A stretch of DNA of 64,000 bases from Polytrichum commune (taxonomy: Eukaryota > Streptophyta > Polytrichopsida > Polytrichales > Polytrichaceae), in contig OX485809.1 of assembly GCA_950295325.1 (NCBI GenBank), forward strand, positions 3,596,001 to 3,660,000, written 5' to 3'. Positions 12,956-21,745 of this stretch are shown here, in pieces (within the stretch, counting starts at the first letter, position 1; every line of letters begins with the position of its first letter). Made by a program: the position numbers and the translations under genes. The notes beneath the pieces are model-generated. The model worked only from the letters and a program-made list of their open reading frames with translations. It did not search any database and was not told the DNA's origin.

Positions 12956-14431
12956 CTACACATCCTTGTAACACACAGGGGCTATAGGTTCAGTTGCAAG
13001 AGTTTCAGTTGCAAGAGTTTCAGTGTCATCCTCCTCCTCAACAAAGGAATTTGGGTTGAACATCTCCATCAATTCCTCATTGGATGGTTGGTAAGGATTA
13101 TTCAAGTCAAATTCAGCTTCATAGTTGATGAATTCCTCTGCAATCATATTAGGTGAGATCTCTGAGCTTGCTTGACATACCACACTAAGCCGCTCCAAAA
13201 GTGTGGTGATTTCTTGCACTTCTTTTTGGTGAGCCTCCTGTAATGCTTGATTGGTGGTCAGAATAGATAGTACTCCAGTGTGATTCCAACAATTATGAAT
13301 GGTCTCAGAACTAACCTCATGTCGCCAAGAATGAAGAAGCATGACTACTGCTTGATACACATCAAGCTCTGGATTCTGAGCAAACATCAAACAATTGATT
13401 TTGTGCTCAATCATTCGCTTGCGATATTGGGCTTTGAATGAGGCTATTATTCCTGCATCCATGGGCTGAAATGTGCTAGTGGTGTTGGATGGTAGAAACT
13501 CCAATTGAGTGATACGCAACCTTGATCCTATGGTAGGAGTTTGGTGTCCTGAGAAGTTATCAATAAGAAGCAAAACCTTCTGCTTGCCCAATGCAACCAT
13601 TCTTGCCTCAAAATCTAGCATAAACCTTTCAAATAATTTTGTTGTCATCCAAGCCTTCTTGTTGGCTGCCCACAAAATGCCAAGGTTCTGAGGATTCACA
13701 ATATTTCTTTGAGAGAAGGCTCTAGGCTTTACAAACTTATTAATAACAAAAGGAGGCAGCTTAATGCTACCATCAGCATTACTGGTGAATGCAATTGTGA
13801 GCCTCTCTTTTTGTTTTTTTCTACCAGATAGGCGATGTGTGGCTAGTGTACGGTTTGGCTTTAATCGATAGAACAACCCAATCTCATCCATATTAAAAAT
13901 ATCAGAGACTTGGTACCTTGAACATATGAGTTTGATCTGCTCCATGCGTTGTAAGGCCTCTAGAGAGTTGTCTGCTGAACCTGCTTCTCCATGTTGAGTG
14001 TAGCATTTAATCTTGAACCTCCGCTTGAAGCCCTCCAACCACCCATTAGAAAATTGTAGCTCCTTTTGAGATGGATCCTTCTGGCTCGTGTTGTAGAATT
14101 TCTTTGCAACTGCTATCAAAAGATCATCTGTTATGGTAGCACCATGTTCCTGCATCAGTGTAAACCAAGAAAATGTAGCATTCTCAACCTGAGGGTAGTA
14201 AACCTTTCTGACTATCTTAATAGTTGGAGGTGCTTCAACGTCTAAGTCCAGCAAATCCTTTCTCTTGAGTAACCTGGAAATGGACATTTCAGATGAAGAG
14301 GCTTGGAATTTAGCATTTGCCCACAATGTTAGAGCTTTGTTGCTAATATGTTGCCCTGACTCAACATGACTCTGCCGATACAACAAAATCTCTTTCTTCT
14401 GAGCCAAATTGAACTTTGAAGCCTTCCCCAT
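12956..14431 (-). CDS. pogo/Tigger-like transposase (CENP-B-type HTH + DDE)
   Basis: A single uninterrupted frame of 491 codons starts at ATG 14431 and ends at TAG 12956. Residues 1-60 form a basic helix-turn-helix region. About residues 80-142 look like a CENP-B-type second HTH (SNGWLEGFKRRFKIK). The DDE core has Asp182 in NMDEIGLFY, Asp291 in LLIDNFSGH and Asp325 in QPMDAGII, so the last two Asp are 33 residues apart and the third acidic residue is Asp, as in pogo-type enzymes. The C-terminus is acidic. It would bind the element's own ends and carry out cut-and-paste transposition in the nucleus. I saw no frameshift or stop. Whether it is expressed is unknown; the first codons and upstream region are tandemly duplicated. 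Confidence 0.9.
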   Translation of the reverse strand: MGKASKFNLAQKKEILLYRQSHVESGQHISNKALTLWANAKFQASSSEMSISRLLKRKDLLDLDVEAPPTIKIVRKVYYPQVENATFSWFTLMQEHGATITDDLLIAVAKKFYNTSQKDPSQKELQFSNGWLEGFKRRFKIKCYTQHGEAGSADNSLEALQRMEQIKLICSRYQVSDIFNMDEIGLFYRLKPNRTLATHRLSGRKKQKERLTIAFTSNADGSIKLPPFVINKFVKPRAFSQRNIVNPQNLGILWAANKKAWMTTKLFERFMLDFEARMVALGKQKVLLLIDNFSGHQTPTIGSRLRITQLEFLPSNTTSTFQPMDAGIIASFKAQYRKRMIEHKINCLMFAQNPELDVYQAVVMLLHSWRHEVSSETIHNCWNHTGVLSILTTNQALQEAHQKEVQEITTLLERLSVVCQASSEISPNMIAEEFINYEAEFDLNNPYQPSNEELMEMFNPNSFVEEEDDTETLATETLATEPIAPVCYKDV

Positions 14432-14979
14432 CTCTACTGTCCTATATTAAATTGAAAGACATATGCAAACTGACTCTAAACCACAAGGACACAAACCCTA
14501 TCCACAAAAAAAATACAACACCCTCAAAATTAATCAGACAAAACTTGCCGCCGCTGCCGCAGGAGACTTGGAAGGCAGATTTCGGCCAACCATAACTCAC
14601 TCGTTAGAAGTCAGAATTCGACAAAACTACTACCATTGGAATCGTCTCCTCAATACTTTCTAATGGTATGTGACTCTGCCGATACAACAAAATCTCTTTC
14701 TTATGAGCCAAATTGAATTCTGAAGCCTTCCCCATCTCTACTGTCCTAGATTAAATTGAAAGACAAATGAAAACTGACTCTAAACCACAAGGACACAAAC
14801 CCTATCCACAAAAAATAATACAACACCCTCAAAATTAATCAGACAAAACTTGCCGCCGCTGCCGCAAGAGACTTGGAAGGCAGATTTCGGCCAACCATAA
14901 CTCACTCGTTAGAAGTCAGAATTCGACAAAACTACTACCATTGGAATCGTCTCCTCAATAGCTTTCTAATGGTATGTGA
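14367..14979. repeat. 304-bp tandem duplication of transposase start and upstream region
   Basis: 14367-14670 and 14671-14979 are near-identical direct repeats, differing by scattered substitutions and small indels. Each copy contains the minus-strand ATG (MGKAS at 14431 and again near 14732), about 20 N-terminal codons and about 240 bp upstream. In the outer copy the frame leaves the transposase sequence after roughly 20 codons, so only the inner ATG opens the full protein. The high identity suggests a recent event. Confidence 0.9.
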
Positions 14980-15361
14980 TTCGCCCTACACGTCTGAAAT
15001 TCGAAACCAACATTCTCAAAAATTCGAACGCTGGTAGACTGGCTTAACCTGCTAGGGTAAACTGAGTTGACGAGGGAGGGACTTGCAGTCAATATCCTAA
15101 ACCCTAATAATCTCTAAATGGGGGGTATGTTACAGTATATTACATGTGCTATGTTACAGTATATTGTATTGTATGGTATTATATAGTATAATAATAAGTT
15201 AACAGATATAGAGGGCAAAATTACAAAGAGGGGAGTAGCCAATCAGTTAACACTTAACACTTAACGTTATTGTAGTCTCCCCAAGTAGGGAGTAGAAAAA
15301 ATGTTAACACTTATGGAATTTTAACACTTATAGAGGTAACACTTATAGAGGGTGGACTGTA

Positions 15362-15854
15362 CAATCTAAATGTGTCATATCAACCTCCTTAATCTCACTC
15401 CTTCTCTTATATCCCGAAACCCTAGGGAATGGATGTTCTCGGTTAAATCTCACTCCTTGTTCACACATTCCCCTCCCATATATCACGGGGTTTGACGTTA
15501 AAGTCAACTACCAAAGAATTCCAACCACACGCTCGCACACATCACATTGTCATCGTTCATTGTCATTATTGTAATGCTAGCTTTATGTTATTCCATAATA
15601 TCACATGTTACACTAATTCTATTTTATCACCCACTCATGTTAGCACTATAAAATGCCTTAATATCATGTGCACTTTGGTTGCCACAAGTGTGATGTTATG
15701 GAGTTTAGAGTGTATAGGTGTCCTAAAAAGAAAAGTGACCACATAAGGTCCCCACTAACCTGAAAGCTTTAGTGGTTTCCTTTGTCCAAATCTGGAAACT
15801 TCCGTTGCATACCGATCCAGGTACCGGGCACTGCAAGTAGGGCGGTATATGGAC
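15362..15854. other. Intergenic, no gene seen
   Basis: Sequence between the pogo-like element and the GC-rich leader of the DUF4408/DUF761 gene. No supported feature. Confidence 0.5.
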
Positions 15855-15887
15855 CGGTAAACGCACAATCAGACACGTAGGTCTCAA

Positions 15888-15912
15888 CCAATAGGAAGGC
15901 AGGCCTTTAAAA
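15888..15912 (+). promoter_or_regulatory. Candidate core promoter (CCAAT and TTTAAAA)
   Basis: CCAAT at 15888-15892 is followed by a TATA-like TTTAAAA at 15906-15912, just where GC content rises. This would place a plus-strand start near 15940 and make the following 3 kb the leader and introns of the gene at 19000. It is inferred from two short motifs. Confidence 0.35.
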
Positions 15913-15939
15913 TGCGGGTAGGTAGTTAGATGGGTCGGA

Positions 15940-16840
15940 AATAGTAGGTTGGTAGGTAGGTATTGGAGAGGAGGGCGGGCGGGCAGCGGGGGTGACCCCG
16001 AGGAACGGCGGGTGGGTCCGGCCGTCTTTCTTTCTACGTTTCGTTGGTTCCTTTTGTTTCGTGCACAGGAGACTCAGCCATGGCAGCTCGCAGCAAGCTG
16101 GCCGCCCTGCACCATCGCCATCATCGCAATCCAGCTCTGCGGTGAGCAGAATCAGTTCAGTTTTCGCCGTCCCGGCCGGCACGCAGGACCGCCAGGGGCT
16201 CCGCAAGTTTCAGGCGATTCTGCGGAGTATCGGACTTTCTTGGTCCAGTAAAGTTAGTTAGTCCGAGGCAGGGTTTCCTATCCCATCCCATTGCAGCTCA
16301 GCTGAAGTGAGGAAGGCAGTGAGGCGGAGAAGGACGGGAGGTTGGGAGTTACAAGTGTTTTGTTTCTGTGTAGTTTTTGGAGTTTTGAAGGTCTAATTAG
16401 TTCGAGGTAGGGTTTCCTGTCCCATTCCAGCTGGAAGGAAAGGAACGGAAGGAAGGAAGGCAGGCAGGCGGAGAAGGAAGGAAATGAAGGGAAGGATAGG
16501 AAAAGGAAGCTGGGTTTTGCAACGAGGACCGAGCTTGGACATCACTCGACAGATTTGCGAGACAGATTGCACGCAGGGTTGCAAGTTGACATCGCGCACA
16601 CATCCACTTCGTCACGCCCGCGCTGCCCTCTTCCTATCGACCTCTCCCACGCCGCATTTGGCCAAGAAGTCATCGCGTCCAGGGGCGCCTTACTTTCAGG
16701 TGGTTATAGGGGAAAGAAGCGCGTGGCCAGGCTGTGGGGGAGGAGGAACGCAGCCAATTTCTCGGAGGTAGGGTTTCCTGAGCACCGCTACTTCGCCACA
16801 GGTGGTTTTGTAGGTGTTGTGGTTTAGGTGGCTTCGTTCG

Positions 16841-16878
<38 letters not shown>

Positions 16879-18999
16879 TAATGTGGCCATTTTGCCATCG
16901 TGGATGCATACCGTCGGGGGTTTTTTCGTTTCTTGTGGAGTCGCCCCCCCCTCCCCCCCCTGTCAATGTGGTTTGACACAGCGGAGAGGAGTTGTGGCCA
17001 ATTCTTCCACGTTTTCGTTGAGGTAGGGCTTACGAAATTAGTTCCTAAGCTGGTCTGTTGCTTATGTCAATTTTGTGATGCATCGCTTCCCTTTCAAAGT
17101 CATGGAAGAGGAGGTCCCTTTATGAGAGCACCACTTTCACCGTGTCACAAAACTATTTTCTTCCGCGTTATCCATCTTCTGGTGGTTTTGTGCTCTCATG
17201 TCGGTACTTTTTGTTTTCCGCCCCACTGGTGCGGATAGCACAGTGAATTCCGGCTATTTCAACCGCTGTAGGCTTTAGACCCAAAGGTGGAGTCAAGAGG
17301 GCAGGTGACGATGGCCATTGAAGTGGCCACTTTCCCGTGTGTACGTATATTTATCCTATTTGGATCCTGTAGTTCTCAGGAAGGGTGCTGTGACTCCTTT
17401 GTAAGGAAATGAGCTTCGTTCACGTGTGTACCATCTGGGACTTTGAGTTTCAAGCTATGCTTTCGTATTTTGTGTACCGCCTTGTCACCGTGTTCAGGTT
17501 CGCTAGTCTTAATTTTTTTCAAAATTGAAGAATGTAATACACGAGTTGTTGCACCTCTTAAGAAACACAACTAGGGTTTCGGTGAATGCTGTTTGTGGGT
17601 TTTCATGTGGAAGGTCTTGGGACGTGAATATGTTGGATGTGTACATTTCCACTACGAGATTCTCCTTGATTTCTTGTGGTGGGAAGAGGCACCAGAGGTT
17701 GTCGTTGAAAGCTTAAGCGAAGAAGGAAAAGGAGAATATGGGTCTTGGAAGGTTTTCAGTTGTGGAGTCGGCTTTGGGATCCTCACGATTCCAGTTCTGG
17801 CTTTAAGTTCTTCAGTCGGATGTCTTGTACATAATTCAATTGATCTGGAAACAATCTTAGGGCCACTTTTACATTATGGCCAAAGGCTGTGACCTTGAAA
17901 TTGTGAAGGTCTTTGAAATTGAAATGTGCGTGGTTAGGGACCTCCAAGTTTAGTGTAAAGGCACCTGCCACTGAGCTCTCAAACGAATGCTATTTTATTA
18001 CAGTCCTATTCATGTGGGTCCTTTCACACAGTAAATTATCATAAATCAAGGGTTGTGAGAATTTGAAGTGTCACGTTCTCCAAGTTTTGTGTTAGATTCA
18101 TCTCTTTGAGGTGAGATGGACGCAAAATCAAGTAGACCATGAAACATTATCCATTGCTTGCCATGTAGGACTCTATGTAGTTTTTCATCCATTTAAACTT
18201 CCTTGTTCCATAAGCCCCTCACACTCTAGTGTGAAGTGAAGTGGCCTTTTTCACCAATGAGATTGTAAATTTCAACGGTCATGGGCTCTCAAAACTTTAG
18301 TGTGAAGTGCCCTGCATACTATGGATACTCTTCAATTGAGAAACTGGTTGTCAGAGAAGGAGAAATTGGATATGTCACTTCGGACCAGGTTTTGTGTTTC
18401 AGGGTTTTGCCTAACTAGGCTTGGACCAGTGTTGAGCATATGGGTTTACCAACCCCTGGTTATGATGTGCGAGGTTATTTATGAAGGACTCTGCAATGCA
18501 AGTGATTGCATGGGGTGGGATAAAAAGTTCATAGAGTCAGATTTGATGTTTCAATATTTTACTGAGACCTATTTCTTTGTGTTGTGCAGAGGAGGAAGAC
18601 ATTTTGTACACGGGATTTTATGAACATAGATAGCATTTAGGAGTATGTCTGTTTTGTGAGGTTTGTACTTGTGTAAAGCATTTTTCAAGACAACCTTGGT
18701 ACCATATTCCACCATTGAGGAAAGAGGTCAAGATGTTTTGATTCTACAGAACATACAAATCAAGGGATTCCTTGTTATTGGATTGGAGATCAAGAAGCAT
18801 TGTGAAGGTAGTTTGTGGGGATATAAGGAAGAAGACGTTGCTGGAGGCCTTGTTTAAATAGATGCGACAGTTGCTGAGGAGTTGTCAAGGAGTTTGTGGC
18901 ATGCAGCAATTGTTTTGGTGGGGTTGGAGCTGCCATTGTAATGTGGTATAGGTTTAGGGAGAAGGTTTGCAAAGAAGTTGGCGTGCTTTTAAGTTCCGG
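15940..18999 (+). other. Probable 5' leader/intron region of the DUF4408/DUF761 gene
   Basis: GC-rich at first, with many purine/pyrimidine tracts and a (GA)n run at 16844-16873. GAGG(T/C)AGGG(T/C)TT recurs near 16265, 16404, 16765 and 17020, twice next to GGAAGG-rich stretches, so part of the leader consists of diverged tandem copies. An ATG in good context at 16079 opens about 21 codons up to a GTGAGC donor-like site; I could not connect it in frame to the main gene. Confidence 0.45.
16265..17030 (+). repeat. Diverged tandem copies with GAGGTAGGGTTTCC landmark
   Basis: The landmark occurs at 16265, 16404, 16765 and 17020 (the last shortened). The first two copies continue with TCCCATTCCAGCT-like sequence, then GGAAGGCAG and GGCGGAGAAGG. 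Later copies are weaker. Confidence 0.5.
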
Positions 19000-20673
19000 A
19001 TGTGTCTGCCGGATGTAGGGCCAGGGAGGATGGGGATGGGGTTCTTCCGGACGGTGTCCAGAGATAGGGCATTGCCACCACAAAGGGTTGTGCGACAGAG
19101 AGTGACTCAGGCGGGGAGAGGGCTTCCTGGACGTCAAAATGAGGTGACGCAGGCGGGGATCCGTCAGAAGAGTGCAAAGGTGCCACAGCCGTGGTGGCGC
19201 TTGTCAGGGAGAGCGGTGCTGGAATTTGTAGGTCTAGGGGTGTTCACACTTGTGGTGGCGTTGCTGCCAATGCTTCTGGCTCGTTTGCCTGTCCCGCAGA
19301 GTGTTCTTCGAGTGAAGGAATTGGCGGCAGTTTGGTGTACGCCTTCTTTGTGCTTCGTTATCCTCATTGTTGGCGTGTTGGCGGCAACATCTGGGGTTTT
19401 GTGGGGCTGGGAAGAAGGGGGCGAACAGACTAGTCACAGAAATGCACTCGCTGAGTCCTATTTGATTCAAAGGTCTGTGCCGAACTCACCAGTCATTCCC
19501 TTGCCTAGAAGGCCTGATGCATTTCCTAGGGGAGTTCCACCTAATTCCAGGGGGTTTTCCAACTTTATCCAGGATGGTATACCCCGCGGTGTACCACCTG
19601 GGAATGTGCCACGTGGGATATACCATCTTCCTATGAGGGATCCTCCACCTCCACCCCCACTGCTGGCAAGGAAACCTGACGAAGATGATGAGGGCGGCAG
19701 ATCTGAGCCTGAAGGAGGTGCTTCTGATGTCGAGGAGCAGGCCAGTTTTGAGCCTGAGCCGGTGCAATCTGTGCACGTAGAGAATTTGTCACCCTGGGTA
19801 GTGAGTCCGCCATCCCTTGTAGAGGTTGAGACCGTCCCTGACGTGACTACAATCAACCCACAAGTTATCGCGGTTCTTCCTCCTCGCAGCCTCAGCCCGA
19901 GCAATCCAGTTTCACGGGAAGTAAAACCTCCTTTGCGAGCCCATAGCCGCAGCAATTCAGGTATACGAGATGTAGAATTTTCTTCTCGAAGCCATAGCCG
20001 CTCCAGTTCTGGTTCCAGTTCTCGTTCACGAGAAGCTTCCCCTTCTCCTAGTTTGCAGAGAAGACATCCTGGGAAAATACCTCCCATCTCTCCTCCCTCT
20101 GAGGTCGTGGAGGAAGCTCCTCAAGCTGTACCACAAGTTAAGGTTGTGGAAGTTCCCACTATTGCTGCTTCAATGCCTTCTGAAGTAGTTCCCGCCCCTG
20201 CCAATGTAGTAGACGAACTTAACAGGGTGGATGATGTGGTTGATATGAATCGAGTTGAGGTTGAGCTCAAAGAGCCACCACTTTTAAAACTGTCGTCTCA
20301 TGATCCTCCAGAAGTTGAGGAAGTTCCTCCAGAGGTTGAGGAAGTTCCTCCAGAGGTTCAGGAAGTTCCTCCCGAGCCTTTGAGCCCTACCACCACCATA
20401 GCCTCCCCAATTGGGGCGCGTTCTTCTCCGGTGGCTTCCGATGATGACTTCATTATTGTTGGGAATGATTCGGATGAAGCACAGCAGTTGTCTCAAATCA
20501 GCAAACCAAGGGAGGTCACAATTAAGGAGTACAATACCAGTGATGAAACCGACAACAAAGATGACGATGTCGATCAGCGAGTGGAGGAATTTCTCCGAAA
20601 TTTCCGGGCACAGATCAGATTACAGCGGCAGGAGTCGGAGAGGTACACAACAGACGAAGATAGTTACACTTAA
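19000..20673 (+). CDS. DUF4408/DUF761 plant membrane protein, about 557 aa
   Basis: One long frame. I take ATG 19000 (557 aa); ATG 19030 is also possible, and the frame stays open upstream without an ATG. Two hydrophobic stretches (about residues 73-95 and 115-136) with the adjacent WWRLSGRAVLEF fit the N-terminal DUF4408 membrane module. A long Pro/Ser/Glu-rich, probably disordered middle follows: a PPPPPP run, an SR-like block (RSHSRSSSGSSSRSR) and three 21-bp repeats encoding EVPPEVE near 20308-20375. The last 34 residues (VDQRVEEFLRNFRAQIRLQ, then RQESERY) match the DUF761 C-terminal motif. Such proteins are plant-specific; biochemical function is unknown. No intron is needed inside the frame. 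Confidence 0.8.
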   Translation: MCLPDVGPGRMGMGFFRTVSRDRALPPQRVVRQRVTQAGRGLPGRQNEVTQAGIRQKSAKVPQPWWRLSGRAVLEFVGLGVFTLVVALLPMLLARLPVPQSVLRVKELAAVWCTPSLCFVILIVGVLAATSGVLWGWEEGGEQTSHRNALAESYLIQRSVPNSPVIPLPRRPDAFPRGVPPNSRGFSNFIQDGIPRGVPPGNVPRGIYHLPMRDPPPPPPLLARKPDEDDEGGRSEPEGGASDVEEQASFEPEPVQSVHVENLSPWVVSPPSLVEVETVPDVTTINPQVIAVLPPRSLSPSNPVSREVKPPLRAHSRSNSGIRDVEFSSRSHSRSSSGSSSRSREASPSPSLQRRHPGKIPPISPPSEVVEEAPQAVPQVKVVEVPTIAASMPSEVVPAPANVVDELNRVDDVVDMNRVEVELKEPPLLKLSSHDPPEVEEVPPEVEEVPPEVQEVPPEPLSPTTTIASPIGARSSPVASDDDFIIVGNDSDEAQQLSQISKPREVTIKEYNTSDETDNKDDDVDQRVEEFLRNFRAQIRLQRQESERYTTDEDSYT

Positions 20674-21672
20674 CAACCGGGGGTGAGCCTTTGCAATCTG
20701 TCTTACCTACCTACCGGCCACATAAACATTGGTGTTTGTTTCATTTGGTCGCCATTTTAAATGGCTTGAGAATTGGGATACCTTGGCCTACTCCCTAATA
20801 TTGAACATTCATGGTATTATTCTGGTCAGAAGCCGTCTATACTTGCATGAATTCCCTGCAAGTCACAGGCAGACGAGCAAGCTTACGCACACACAATGAG
20901 GATGTTGTGGGTGCACCTGGCCTAAATCTCGATAGACACCATCCAATATTTACTTGGACCTTTTTGTTACGTTCCTGAACCACTTCAGCGTTTTCTGTGA
21001 TAGTGTCAACTTGGAATTTGGTACCATAGTCCATATTCCGTAGCAGAGTTACCAGCAGCTGCTGTGGAGATTCAACTGTAATAGGGTATCAAATTGCAGG
21101 AGCATGCACGCGGTTGGCTAAACATCCTCCTTGTTGCTGCCATGCGAACACAATGGGTACATGGTAAGAGGGTAGACTTTGTATAGCGACATGACATATC
21201 ACGAGGCTGAATAACACATGAGCTTCCGTCTGGACTTCTTGATGAGTTTTCACCCAAATCCAGAGACACATGCTTCATAACTGTGAATTTTTTTAAATTT
21301 AATTTTTTTTGCATCCATGCTCCTCCTTTGAGAAACCTGTGTCTCCTGTTTGGTTTACATTTCAAAGGATGCTTTCATGCAGTGTTTTTGGGTTTGCATG
21401 AATGAAAAGCTATAACACAGTTGGCTTTATTCCAACATAGAATCCTGTCCAAGTGTAGATTGGATTTCCACATTACTTTCATGTGCTTGATTCATTCCTA
21501 TTGAGCTTGTCCAGCATCTGCCTAATACTTGTGCAATCTTTCGAATCCATACTCGAAACACGATCTATGCAAACATGGTTCAGCCACAAAAATATATGGG
21601 ATGCCAACATGGCCAGAACCAGAGTCTCCGAAATCCCTCAAAACAGTTTCATGGGAGTGAAAAGGACCTCCT
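20674..21672. other. 3' region of the DUF gene and intergenic DNA
   Basis: Probably includes the 3' UTR of the upstream gene. I found no further coding region or RNA here. Confidence 0.5.
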
Positions 21673-21745
21673 CGCCGACCGTGGGACTCGAACCCACGAC
21701 CACGTGGTTAAAAGCCACGCGCTCTACCAACTGAGCTAGGTCGGC
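21673..21745 (-). tRNA. tRNA-Lys (anticodon UUU)
   Basis: On the minus strand the sequence folds into a full cloverleaf. The acceptor stem is GCCGACC/GGTCGGC, the D arm is GCTC...GAGC, the anticodon stem CGTGG/CCACG encloses the loop CTTTTAA (anticodon TTT), and the T arm is GTGGG/CCCAC around TTCGAGT. The discriminator base is G. The A box (TAGCTCAGTTGG) and B box (GGTTCGAGTCC) are intact. There is no intron and no encoded CCA, as expected for a nuclear gene. A TTTT Pol III terminator lies about 10 bases downstream on the minus strand. Confidence 0.97.

Larger units (their letters stand above)
12605..15359 (-). mobile_element. Complete pogo-like (Tc1/mariner superfamily) transposon
   Basis: The element is bounded by TA at 12603-12604 and 15360-15361. 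The left end is CAGTTCACCCTCTATAAGTG and the right end, reverse-complemented, is CAGTCCACCCTCTATAAGTG, one mismatch in 20. GTTAACACTTATAGAG motifs repeat just inside both ends. It encloses one intact transposase gene on the minus strand. As I recall, CAGT...CCTCTATAA ends and TA target sites are also seen in the plant pogo-like Lemi1/Emigrant group. At 2755 bp with good ends and an open frame it could be, or recently have been, autonomous. Confidence 0.9.

Noticed and set aside
16079-16142. ATG in good context (MAARSKLAAL...) as first coding exon of the DUF4408 gene
   Set aside because: The donor-like site leaves phase 2, and the acceptor candidates near 18950 do not continue the frame. Kept only as a note.
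18967-18999. Upstream extension of the DUF4408/DUF761 frame
   Set aside because: It begins with TTG; the first ATG is at 19000, so the extra 11 codons are probably leader.
19467-20087. 206-codon minus-strand frame opposite the DUF4408/DUF761 gene
   Set aside because: Shadow of a Ser/Pro-rich coding region; no domain, and the plus-strand gene explains the sequence.
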